From Bolinopsis microptera (lineage: Eukaryota > Ctenophora > Tentaculata > Lobata > Bolinopsidae), in the NCBI RefSeq assembly GCF_026151205.1, contig NC_087075.1, positions 1,729,911-1,793,910 on the forward strand: DNA of 64,000 bases, in the 5' to 3' direction. Every line of letters starts with the position of its first letter. Within the stretch, counting starts at the first letter, position 1. The notes beneath the pieces were generated by a model that saw only the letters and a list, made by a program, of their open reading frames with translations, searched no databases and had not been told where the DNA came from. The position numbers and the translations under genes are program-made. Positions 1-12,300 of this stretch are shown one piece after another.

Positions 1-193
1 TACTCACCACACTTGATGCCGAGAGCTGAGTCTGCTACACCCCCCCCCCCCCCCCCCAGAACTAAAACTCACCACACTTGATACCGAGAGTTTGCTACAA
101 CCCCCCACTCCCGCCCCAGAACTAAAACTCACCACACTTGATACCGAGAGTTTGCTACCCCCCCCCCCCTCCCGCCTCAGAACTAAAACTCAC
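1..193. repeat. Tandem copies of an exon-end plus donor, exon 38
   Basis: Three copies of a roughly 60-bp unit lie beside the true exon 38 donor. Each keeps the exon tail (TTGATGCCGAGAG or TTGATACCGAGAG on the plus strand) and the donor complement CTCACCACAC. They are separated by C-runs of 6 to 17 bases and short linker. Confidence 0.85.
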
Positions 194-352
194 CACACTT
201 GATGCCGAGAGGGTCCAGATCACCATCACAAGCGCAGCTCCTCCCGGTGGGGTTTACCAGGCACAGTCCCACACAATTCCCGTTATCTACACCACAGGGG
301 GACAAGGTACCCGGACACAACCAGGTGTTGGCACCAGGTGAAGGGTACGCTT
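194..352 (-). CDS. LRP-like gene, exon 38: EGF domain, last exon in window
   Basis: The acceptor is GTTTCAG and the donor G|GTGAGT. Phase 1 entry fits exon 37 across an intron that contains the CR1 element. It encodes a textbook [20 protein letters not shown], then [15 protein letters not shown] and a final IKCG. In LRPs this motif precedes or follows a propeller, so the gene should continue to the left. The last about 30 bases of the exon together with the donor recur three more times on the intron side (1-25, about 60-90 and about 120-150), separated by C-runs. Confidence 0.88.
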
Positions 353-3300
353 CTGAAACACAAGGATTTATATAGAGAAGATTTGTTCAAGGAGAAATGC
401 AACAACTTGAATTCCGTTACGTATCATCATACAGCATTTCTTACTAATAGGTAGTAGTATAATTGCTTTTGCATCGTTTTATTGAGCTCGCTTATCAGCA
501 AATTTATCTACTGAGCAAGCATTACCATCGGCTATCTCTGTGTGTATACATATTGTCTTGTATATACATTACTCCATGGTTACGAGTTCTGAGAATGATG
601 GCAGTGAAAAAGTTAAGATTATCATCGGGAAGCTTATTGATAAAGCTGAAATGCACGTTAGACCGGTTATTTCTGCTTTTGATAATTCTCAGTCGTGTGC
701 AGCTAACGCTAAGCGTTTTGATCGGTTTTCTCTCCCAATACTTGAAAATTGTGCGGAATTCTTAAGAATTTCTCTCGCTGACAAGGACAATTTCAAGATA
801 TTTACGAAGAAATCACTTATGGACCGTCTTTATTGTGGTTTCCAAGCTTTGATGCCCTCTAAATGTGCGGAATGTAGTGAGGACTATGTGATCGACCACG
901 AGCCAGATGATGCACCATGTTTCACATGTTTTCGGTGTTTTAAAGGCTCGCACAGCTGTGAACGGAACACGCTACTTCATCAGACCATATCAGCGATGAA
1001 CACTCCTTCCGGCTTTGTGTGGCTATGTGACACATGTTACAGTGCTGTTGATCCGATCGAGTCCAGAAAGACAAGATCACGACATACATCTGCTTCAGAT
1101 AATAATAGGAGTGGAGCTCAATCCAACAATTCTATTGGAGGAGATTTTTCTAATATCATCACCCCCTCTGGAGATGGGATGTCCTCTACCCACAACCCCC
1201 AACAGCAATTCGTGTCTTTCTCTGAAGAGAATTCAAATCAAGGAACTGAAAGAATCTGCCAGAAGTTCTTGAGCTGGAACTGTCCGCACGGAATTAGCGG
1301 AAAGAAGACAGTGAATGGAAATTGTTGTCCCCTCAAACATCCCCGAGTTTGTAATCAGTATAGAGTGTCTGGGTTTACTGGTAAGAAGGGATGTATAAAG
1401 GGTAAAAACTGTGCATTTTTTCACCCTGATATTTGCAAGGTAGCACTCGAAAGAGGATCGTGTCTCAACAAAGAATGTTCCAAGTTTCACCCCCTTTCTT
1501 GTAGAAAGAAGAAAAAGGAAGAACCCACTCGGGACAGGAATCAGAGATCCGGTATGCAGACAACCTCTAACTATAAGTCTAACTCTTCTTCTAGTTCGAG
1601 TGGTTTTTTAGAGCTACGAGACTTGGTCACGGGGATGGCGGCCAAGTTAGCAGCTCTAGAAAAGAAAATGGATCAAAGTGCCCCGTCCTCAGTGTGCCAC
1701 CCTCCAGCACAACCAGCGGGACAAATGTTCTACCCATCCCAAGCAGCTCCTGCGATGATGAGTTTAGGTGTTCCCAGGCTACCCCAGCACCAGACTCCCT
1801 TCTCTCTTCCCTCCTACTTCTAAACGCTAGGAGCTTAAACCCCTCCGCTAAGAGTGCCGGGAGGTGGAAGCTGCAGGACCTTATAGGTCACTTAGACGAG
1901 AAGCGACAGGACGGACACCTGTTTCCTTTTATCGCCATCACAGAATCCTGGCTGAAATCATACCACCATGATGCTCAGTTAGAGGTTCCAGGATACTCTC
2001 TATCTCGGTGTGATCGCAGTAAAAGGAGTGGTGGGGGAGTTATGCTGTACTCTCTATCTTCTATCCCAGTCTCCCTATCAGAGAGTTTTGATGATAGTGT
2101 TTGTCAGGGAATCATCAATCTCTACCCCTCTGCTAAACTCTGTGTTGCAGTGGCGTACAGACCTCCTGATGCAACGGCCGCCAGTTTCTCAAAACTATTG
2201 GACAGCTTTACTCATGTTATTGAGAACTGCGCTCCGAGCGACTACGACCTCTTCGTAACAGGGGACTTTAACTTACCACAGGTGGATTGGGAAACGCTCC
2301 AAATCCGAAGTGGGGGGACATCAGACTCCAATCTCTCCGCTCAGTGTTTGATACGGTTTATGTCCACTCACCTGCTCAGCCAGATGGTTACAACCCCGAC
2401 CAGAGGGAGCAATGTGCTGGATCTGATAATGTGCAACAACGATCGGCTGGTGTGCGATGTAAGCTGCGAAGCTACAGAAATGTCCGATCACAACATGGTT
2501 AATGCTCTCCTCTCTTTTAACCCTGCATTACTCGAGGAAGCTAAGCTCACGTATCTGGACGAAATGAACTTTCGGGCTCTAGATTTTAACCATACTGATT
2601 TCGAGGAACTTAACGAAGCTCTCAGTAGTGTGGACTGGAAACAGGTTCGAGGTTCCACTACCTTTGAAGAATTTCCGATAAATTTTACACGTAAAGTGCT
2701 AAACGTTTGTCTTGAAAATGTCCCAAGGAAACGACCTCCTAAAGGAAAACCGAATGTCTACAACTCGCTGAGAAGGAAGAAGTCCAGACTCAAGAATCGT
2801 CTTTCAGCGGCAGAGTGCAGCGGCGACCATGCTCGAATGAAACAGCTTGAAGACGAAATCGGATTAATCAGCTTTGAGATTAAGGAAGCTATAGTACACC
2901 ATTTTGATGAGGGCGAAAGGAGAGCGGTGAATAAGATAAAAGCTAATCCGAAATACTTTTATTCCTACGCGAAATCGTTCTCCAAAGTAAAGCAAAACAT
3001 CACAACTCTTCTTAATAGTGAAAATAAGCTTGACACAGAGAAGAAGGATCTTGCGAACATCCTCCAGACTCAGTTTTGCTCAGTCTATAGTGACCCCAAC
3101 TGCCCCTACAAATCCATGCCTGAATTTGCGGTGCCGCCCATTACTTGTCGAGATAAAGAACTTGTCCTCACTCTCGACCACGTAAAGGACGCTATATCGG
3201 AACTAAAGCTTGACTCTGCACCGGGACCCGATGGCATCCCCTCCATCCTGCTGAAAAGATGTACCTCTAGCTTAGCGGTCCCTATCTATCTCATCTGGAC

Positions 3301-6300
3301 AGAATCTATGTCGTCTGGCATCGTCCCAAGCTACTACAAGACCGGATATGTCACTCCTCTCTTCAAGAAAGGTAGCAGATGTGAAGCTGTAAACTATAGA
3401 CCTGTGACGCTGACTTCCCACGTAGTGAAGGTGTATGAAAGGGTCGTCAGAAAGCACATGACCCAGTACCTTGATTCTAATGATCTGTTATCGGACAAAC
3501 AGCACGGATTCAGGTCAAATAGAAGCTGTCTCACCCAAATGTTGGAGCACTTTGACGACATATACGAAGGTTTCACGAAAGGAAATGACACCGATTCAAT
3601 CTACCTCGACTTTGCAAAAGCTTTTGACAAAGTCGACTTGGATCTACTTCTTCTAAAGATGAAAAGATATGGATTCCAGGAGAAGCTCTTAAGATGGATT
3701 CAATCCTTCTTAACTGGTCGTGACCAAGTTGTTGTCGTGAACGGTGTGCATTCAGACAGCGCTAAGGTGTTAAGCGGGGTGCCTCAGGGCAGTGTTTTAG
3801 GTCCACTGTTCTTCCTGTTGTTCATCAACGACCTAGAGGACGTGGTTAAGCATTCTAGAGTGAGCTTCTTCGCAGACGATACTAGGGTTTCCAAGCAAAT
3901 TAGCTGCCTTGAAGACTGCCAACTTCTTCAGACTGATCTTTACAGCATTATAGATTGGTCCCTATGTAACAACATGAAGTTACACGAGCAGAAGTTCGAA
4001 CTCCTAAACCACCTACACAATAAGAGGAACTTATCAAGTGAACTTCCCTTCTACGTAGAAAGTCTCCTCTACAAGGTTTCTAGTGACGTCACTCTATATC
4101 CCGTAGAAAACGTTAGAGACCTTGGTGTAAAAGTGTCAAGCGATCTGAGCTGGTCTAAACACGTCGGGGATATGGTCACCAAAGCTAGAAGTAAACTGTC
4201 TTGGGTGTTCAGTGTGTTTAAGACACGGGATAAAGTGGTTATGATGACCCTCTACAAGTCTCTAGTCAGAAGCTTATTGGAGTACTGTTGTCCGCTGTGG
4301 GACCCAGTCAAGACGACAGAGATTCAGCTTTTGGAGGGGGTCCAGCGTACCTTTACAAGCCGCATTGGTGGTCTATACAGCTTAAACTACTGGGAGAGGC
4401 TAGCTCATTTGAAGTTAATGTCCCTGCAACGGAGAAGGGAGAGATACATCATCTTGATGATGTGGAAAACGTACCATAACGTTGTTCCAAATAGCTGTAG
4501 CATCGAGTTTGTGGAAACATCCAGATATGGCACTAAAGCAGTTGTTCCTTCTCTATCAAAGTCGAGTTCGATGAGAAACCAGACACTGTACGATAGCTCG
4601 TTCGCAGTAAAAGGATCCAAACTGTGGAATAAGGTGCCGAGTGAAGTGAAAGCCGAGAAAACGTTTGCCAGCTTCAAAGTCAGTTTGTCGAAGTTTCTTG
4701 CTTTGATACCGGATAACCCTCCGGTTTCCGGTTATACGTGCAGCTGGTCGAATTCCTTGGTAGACTACACGCCATCACGGTGGTCAGACATCTGATGACC
4801 CTTCCTGCTACGAGGATAAACCTTACCAAGTTACCAAGTTACCAAGTAAGTAATATTTCGGTAGAACTATTGCGGTAGAATAATTTAAACGCAACGAAAA
4901 ATATCTAACCAGCGTGATTAATAGTATGAGCTAGGGATCCAGTGAGTTCAATGAGCTTGTGTTCACCGGACACTTTTCCTTTCCCAATAGTTAGAGTTTC
5001 ACCTGGAGATGTTAAATATCAGGGTCTTGTAACTACTATATAATACACACACCAACAATACTTGTTGTTCACCCCCTAGTATAATACCTGTAAAATATCA
5101 GTTACTGTAAAATCAGCACAATATAGCGGCACAGATTTAGCTCAGCTCAGCACGATTAATAACACACTAGCGGCCCCCACCCCGCGCGGTGGGGTAGCAC
5201 CCCCACACCACTATTGTTTTGTTAACAACTAGTTTAATTATCTGCCACTGAGGCTGCTTTTGTAGCATGATTAGAGACATCTCGATTCTCGAACGCGATC
5301 AGCAATAGGTAATCAGTTTGGTAGTTAATTTTCATCAGGCGATAAGAAATCAGAAATCAAGGAGGAAGAATTGTGCTCGAAGAAAGCGATTTTAGGAGGA
5401 AGCTAACATGCAGAGATAAGAAGATATGGTTTGGTAATTATGTTATAACAGTACTTATCGTCGATTTAAGTAATTATTTATCATGGGGGGTCGGTATTAA
5501 CATTTTTTAGAACAAGAATCTTCTAATCTTATATCATTACTGATATAGTTTTTCTAAATTTCTGTTCTTTGGAGATAATCGTAGGTTATCTATTGCGGAC
5601 TGAATAATTAATGTTAGCTGGGTTTTTTAGCCAGAAGATTGGCTTTTCACAAATAAATCAATCGGCAAAGGTGTCGAATCATTCTTGTGTTTAGAGACAC
5701 GGCAGTAAAACACAAGGAAATGTTTTTTGAGGGCCTACTTTTCCCGTTGGGACACAGCGTCTGCAACCAGGATATCTCGTTAGCAACACTGGGAAACAAC
5801 TCTCTGCCCGATCGCAGTGTGAACTTGTATAGCTTCTTTTGGTCCCGCTCATATGTGACCCCGCTGCAGTCTGTGGACGTGTGAATATGTGTTAAAGTGG
5901 TGTTAGTTAGTGATGTTAGGAGACAAAAGATATTTAAGAAATTTCACAAAATTGTAGCAAAGAGTTGAAACCATTAACCAACTAAAACGCATCTCAAATA
6001 AGCTATAACTTCTTTACGAGACATTACCAGTATAATTAATTAATTAATTATAATTACCAGTATAATTAATTACCAGTATAATTAATGACCAGTATAATTA
6101 ATTACCTTTATTTATAATTATTAATTAATTAATTATAATTACCAGTATAATTAATTAATTAATTATAATTACCAGTATTTATAATTATTAATTAATTGAT
6201 TATAATTACCAGTATAAGTCTGACAAGCGAGTTTAGCAGCCTCTAGGTTCCTGTATCCCCTCCTTTTCCCTGTAGTGTATCCAGCAAGATAGGTGGTGCC

Positions 6301-9300
6301 GTGTCGCGAGTAACATACTGTGAAGTTACTTTAGCATTCAGTTACCTTGGTTACTGGGCTGCTACTATGGTTACTGTTAAAGATATGTGGTGCCGTGCCG
6401 CGAGTAACATACTGTGAAGTTACTTTAGCATTCAGTTACCTTGGTTACTGGGCTGCTACTATGGTTACTGCAGCAAGATATGTGGTGCCGTGCCGCGAGT
6501 AACATACTGTGAAGTTACTTTAGCATTCAGTTACCTTGGTTACTGGGCTGCTACTATGGTTACTGTTAATCGTGCCGCGAGTAACATACTGTGAAGTTAC
6601 TTTAGCATTCAGTTACCTTGGTTACTGGGCTGCTACTATGGTTACTGTGGTGCCGTGCCGCGAGTAACATACTGTGAAGTTACTTTAGCATTCAGTTACC
6701 TTGGTTACTGGGCTGCTACTATGGTTACTGTGGTGCCGTGCCGCGAGTAACATACTGTGAAGTTACTTTAGCATTCAGTTACCTTGGTTACTGGGCTGCT
6801 ACTATGGTTACTGTGGTGCCGTGCCGCGAGTAACATACTGTGAAGTTACTTTAGCATTCAGTTACCTTGGTTACTGGGCTGCTACTATGGTTACTGTGGT
6901 GCCGTGCCGCGAGTAACATACTGTGAAGTTACTTTAGCATTCAGTTACCTTGGTTACTGGGCTGCTACTATGGTTACTGTTAATCGTTACTATGACTGTT
7001 TCTATGGTAACTTTTTATAAAGTTATAACTGATTAAGTTATCAACATCAATTTTTGTGTGATTTTGTGTGATACCGAGTAGAGATACACAGTTTTTAAGA
7101 TGTTTCTCGTACATGTTAGATTAGTGCTATTATTAGACTGGGTACTGTCGTTAGAACAAGCAGGCTTGGGAGATAACTGTAAAACTCAATAACTCATGAG
7201 TTATTAGCTGCTGTTAGCCTTAATTAATAATTAGCGATGTTAGCCTTTAAAAATGCTGAAGCTGTTGGCCGTTGGTCGCTAGTTTATAAATATTAACCTT
7301 TCTAGTGGGAACGTACTAAGTAATCTTGGTAAGTGTTCGGCTTTTCAACCCCGACAATTCACTAGAGTATGAAAGTCGGGTCTCAAATTTGCAATTGATT
7401 AAGAACTGTTGAATAAGAATGAGAGAGTATTGATTGCAGTCAGACAAATAACATGAGTATTTAACTTACAGCGAAGGGTGTATGTAACCTGATAAGCTTA
7501 ATGAAAAAAGAGCGGAGCAAACAAGCCATGCTTTATTGGAGAAATGTACCAATACAATTAAATTAAATAAATTAAATAAGTCGCTCCAGACTCAATATAA
7601 AACTGCGAAATACACTATTACACTGCATTTATAAACACTTTATAAACATTTATAAACTGCAGTTATTCTTACCCACAGCTTTACCAACCATCACTTGTTC
7701 AACTTACAACACGACAATCATATCGATAAACTTAGTATATAAATATACTTGGTAAATTAGTATTTAATTTACGTATGCATACTTGGTGTATGAATATTCT
7801 GATGAAAAACATTTAAATCGCTACTTCAGAATGTGGTCTGACGAACAGCTTCTCGACAAAAACAGCGCCCTAGTTAGAACACAAAGTAACACTGAACGTG
7901 AAAACACAACGTGACGTCATGACAACACCGCGTGAGTTCAACAAAACATCACGCGACGTCACCACAACCCCACGCGTTGCCAAGCCACGTGACACTTACC
8001 GCCATGCGTGATATAGAAGTATTTGACGTAGTCCATGTCGTTTCCCGGGTAGATCTGAGCGGGGAAGGTGACGGTGTTTTGTGGTTCGTTACTGTCCCGG
8101 TTAAAGAGCTGGAGCGAGCCTCCTGATATCACCAGTTGGAGGTGCTGCTCTACATTGTCCTGGGGGTGTTAGTGTTAGTGGTAGTGTTAGTGTTAGTGCT
8201 GCTCTACATTGTCCTGGGGGTGTTAGTGTTAGTGGTAGTGGTGTTAGTGGTGTTAGTGCTGCTCTACATTGTCCTGGGGGTGTTAGTGTTAGTGCTGCTC
8301 TACATTGTCCTGGGGGTGTTAGTGTTAGTGTTAGTGATGTTAGTGTTAGTGTTAGTGTTAGTGTTAGTGTTAGTGTTAGTGTTAGTGATGTTAGTGTTAG
8401 TGTTAGTGTTAGTGATGTTAGTGTTAGTGATGTTAGTGTTAGTGTTAGTGTTAGTGTTAGTGATGTTAGTGTTAGTGATGTTAGTGTTAGTGTTAGTGTT
8501 AGTGTTGTTAGTGTTAGTGATGTTAGTGTTAGTGTTAGTGTTAGTGATGTTAGTGTTAGTGATGTTAGTGTTAGTGTTAGTGTTAGTGTTAGTGATGTTA
8601 GTGTTAGTGATGTTAGTGTTAGTGTTAGTGTTAGTGTTGTTAGTGTTAGTGATGTTAGTGTTAGTGTTAGTGGTGTTAGTGATGTTAGTGATGTTAATGT
8701 TAGTGATGATAGTGTTAGTGTTAGTGTTAGTGGTGTTAGTTACTAGTTAGTGATGTTAATGTTAGTGATGTTAGTGTTAGTGTACATTGTCCTGGGGGTT
8801 TATTTTTAAATGCGCTGTTCAAAAAGAAAGGAATATGTTGTCTTTCCAGCAAATCATAAAGATAATTAACATTAATTGTTGACTCTACACTCTACAGGTA
8901 CATTAACCCATAATAACACGACTTTAATGGAACACTCATAAAGATGTTACACTCACAGATGTAACACTAAAGTTGACATTAGCGGGGGACCTAATTAGTG
9001 ACCTAATTACTAATAAAGATGTTAGACTCACAGATGTAACACTAAAGTTGACTTTAGCGGGGGACCCCTGGAACCCGATGTAGAAAGTGTTGTGTAGAAT
9101 GTCGTGATCAGCAACTGGCTCTCCTTCACGGTAACAAGGTCCTGCAGAGATTACTATTAGTTTACTATTAGTTTACTATTAGTTTACTATTAGTTTACTA
9201 TTAGTTTACTGTTAGTTTACTGTTAGTTTACTATTAGTTTACTGTTAGTTTACTATTAGTTTACTATTAGTTTACTGTTAGTTTACTATTAGTTTACTAT

Positions 9301-12300
9301 TAGTTTACTATTAGTTTACTATTAGTTTTTACAGTTAGTTTACTATTAGTTTACTATTAGTTTACTGTTAGTTTACTATTAGTTTACTATTAGTTTACTG
9401 TTAGTTTACTGTTAGTTTACTATTAGTTTACTATTAGTTTACTATTAGTTTACTATTAGTTTACTGTTAGTTTACTATTAGTTTACTATTAGTTTACTAT
9501 TAGTTTACTATTAGTTTACTATTAGTTTACTATTAGTTTACTGTTGGTTTACTATTAGTTTACTATTAGTTTACTATTAGTTTACTATTAGTTTACTGTT
9601 AGTTTACGATTAGTTTACTGTTAGTTTACTGTTAGTTTACTATTAGTTTACTATTAGTTTACTATTAGTTTACTATTAGTTTACTGTTAGTTTACTATTA
9701 GTTTACTATTAGTTTACTATTAGTTTACTATTAGTTTATTATTAGTTTATTATTAGTTTACTATTAGTTTACTATTAGTTTACTATTAGTTTACTATTAG
9801 TTTACTATTAGTTTACTATTAGTTTACTATTACTTTACTATTAGTTTACTATTAGTTTACTATTAGTTTACTATTAGTTTACACTTTACTATTAGTTTAC
9901 TGTTAGTTTACTATTAGTTTACCATTAGTTTACTATTAGTTTATAGGTTACTATTAGTTTACTATTAGTTTATAGGTTACTATTACTATTGTCATTTGTA
10001 AGATAGTAATAAAGAAAATTTAGAGATTCACAAATAATCTAAAAGGAAACAAATAACCTAGTGACTGTTACCATGACATTTAATGACAACAACTAACCTG
10101 GTGACTGTTACCACGACAACAACTAACCTGGTGAGTGTAACCACGACAACAACTAACCTGGTGACTGTTACCACGACAACAACTAACCTGGTGACTGTTA
10201 CCACGACAACAACTAACCTGGTGACTGTTACCACGACAACAACTAACCTGGTGACTGTTACCACGACAACAACTAACCTGGTGACTGTTACCACGACAAC
10301 AACTAACCTGGTGACTGTTACCACGACAACAACTAACATGGTGACTGTTACCACGACAACAACTAACCTGGTGACTGTTACCACGACAACAACTAACCTG
10401 GTGACTGTTACCACGACAACAACTAACCTGGTGACTGTTACCACGACAACAACTAACCTGGTGACTGTTACCACGACAACAACTAACCTGGTGACTGTTA
10501 CCACGACAACAACTAACCTGGTGACTGTAACCATTACAACAACTTACCTGGTGACTGTTACCACGACAACAACTAACCTGGTGACTATTACCACGACAAC
10601 AACTAACCTGGTGACTGTTACCACGACAACAACTAACCTGGTGACTGTTACCACGACAACAACTAACCTGGTGACTATTACCACGACAACAACTAACCTG
10701 GTGACTGTTACCACGACAACAACTAACCTGGTGACTGTTACCATTACAACAACTAACCTGGTGACTGTTACCATTACAACAACTTACCTGGTGACTGTTA
10801 CCACGACAACAACTAACCTGGTGACTATTACCACGACAACAACTAACCTGGTGACTGTTACCACGACAACAACTTACCTGGTGACTGTTACCACGACAAC
10901 AACTTACCTGGTGACTGTAACCATTACAACAACTAACCTGGTGACTGTTACCATTACAACAACTTACCTGGTGACTGTTACCACGACAACAACTAACCTG
11001 GTGACTGTTACCACGACAACAACTAACCTGGTGACTGTTACCACAACAACAACTAACCTGGTGACTGTTACCAAGACAACAACTAACCTGGTGACTGTTA
11101 CCAAGACAACAACTTACCTGGTGACTGTTACCACGACAACAACTAACCTGGTGACTGTTACCACGACAACAACTAACCTGGTGACTGTTACCACGACAAC
11201 AACTAACCTGGTGACTGTTACCATTACAACAACTAACCTGGCATCTGATGATCTGGAGATAAGAATGTGAGATCCATGAGAGCCGTTCCGAAGGACATTA
11301 AACTTGTAATGTTTGTGCCGTTCTTGTTTCCCTGTGTGTGTGTTTGAGAACATTAATGTATTTGATATTTGTGGTTTGTATTGGGCAGTTTTCATGAGAG
11401 TCTTTCTCATGAAAACTGCTAGAATAGAATTCACAGTTGAAAGTTGTGTAATTAAGCTTCTAATTCGATAAAACACTACAAAATTACCTTTTTTTTATTA
11501 TTAAATTACCTTTTTTATTGACTGTGAGGTCCAGTCGGTAAAGTACAAACTGTCGTCAAAATAGTGGAATCCGTAAGGGTGTTGAATCTGAAACAGTAGT
11601 TACTTCTTTACTGCTTTAGTTAACTTTAAATTTATTTCATTTATATTAATGCTTTCAAAGTATCAAAATTCACAAAAGAGCTGACAACTGTTTACAGTGA
11701 TGGAAAACAATTAAAGATTAAAATGTAATCTAATATTGGAGATGTAACTACTGACGTTTTCAGAAGAAACAACTCTTCTGTCCTCTCCGTTTATTGATAC
11801 ACTCTCTATAGTATCCTCCAGTGCATCAACCCAGTACAGTTTCTTCGTCTCATAGTCCATGGCTGAAACGGAGTGATGTGAGATGGAGAAGGAGATTTAA
11901 AAGAGATAATTTAATTAAAGCAGTGAGTTATGAGTAATGCAAATCCTGTATCTGGTCTATAGATTAAGAGGTAGCCGATACGGTTTTACTTTTATCACCT
12001 CAAAACTCTATCAAATGCACGTGCAAAACTGGCAATAATGGTGTGACACTAACCAAGTAATGCACGTGCAAAACTGGTAATAATGTTGTGACACTAACCA
12101 AGTCCATTATAAAATGCACGTGCAAAACTGGTAATAATGTTGTGACACTAACCAAGTCCATTGGGCCAGCCTAGTCCCGTGGTAACCAGTAGAACCTGGT
12201 CAGTCCCGTCCATAGCAGCTCGTCCTACTGCAGCGTTAGTCCCCCAGTCAGTCCAGAACAGATACCTGGTCACAGGTAACACAGAGTTAACACACAGTTA

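Larger units (their letters stand above)
440..4848 (+). mobile_element. CR1-type LINE with both ORFs open
   Basis: A non-LTR retrotransposon sits in the last visible LRP intron, antisense to the gene. It holds ORF1 with zinc knuckles and ORF2 with endonuclease and reverse transcriptase, and ends in a short 3' tandem repeat, TTACCAAG x3 (about 4823-4848), rather than poly(A). Such short terminal repeats are characteristic of the CR1/L2 group. The 5' end is not defined; 440 is an estimate. No stop or frameshift is seen in either ORF, so the copy may be young. Confidence 0.9.

Noticed and set aside
5687-5884. 65-codon plus-strand ORF
   Set aside because: Antisense shadow of LRP-like exon 37, which is in phase with its neighbours on the minus strand.
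8136-8750. 204-codon plus-strand ORF of Val/Leu repeats
   Set aside because: Pure translation of the GTTAGT hexamer array; no coding signal.
10058-11270. Long Thr-rich plus-strand ORF and Val-rich minus-strand ORFs
   Set aside because: The 30-bp unit is a multiple of three without stops, so frames stay open by construction. The real exon 34 uses another frame at 11238-11331.
11114-11476. 120-codon minus-strand ORF over exon 34
   Set aside because: The frame that matches the LRP family ([13 protein letters not shown]) is a different one and begins after a good acceptor at 11331.
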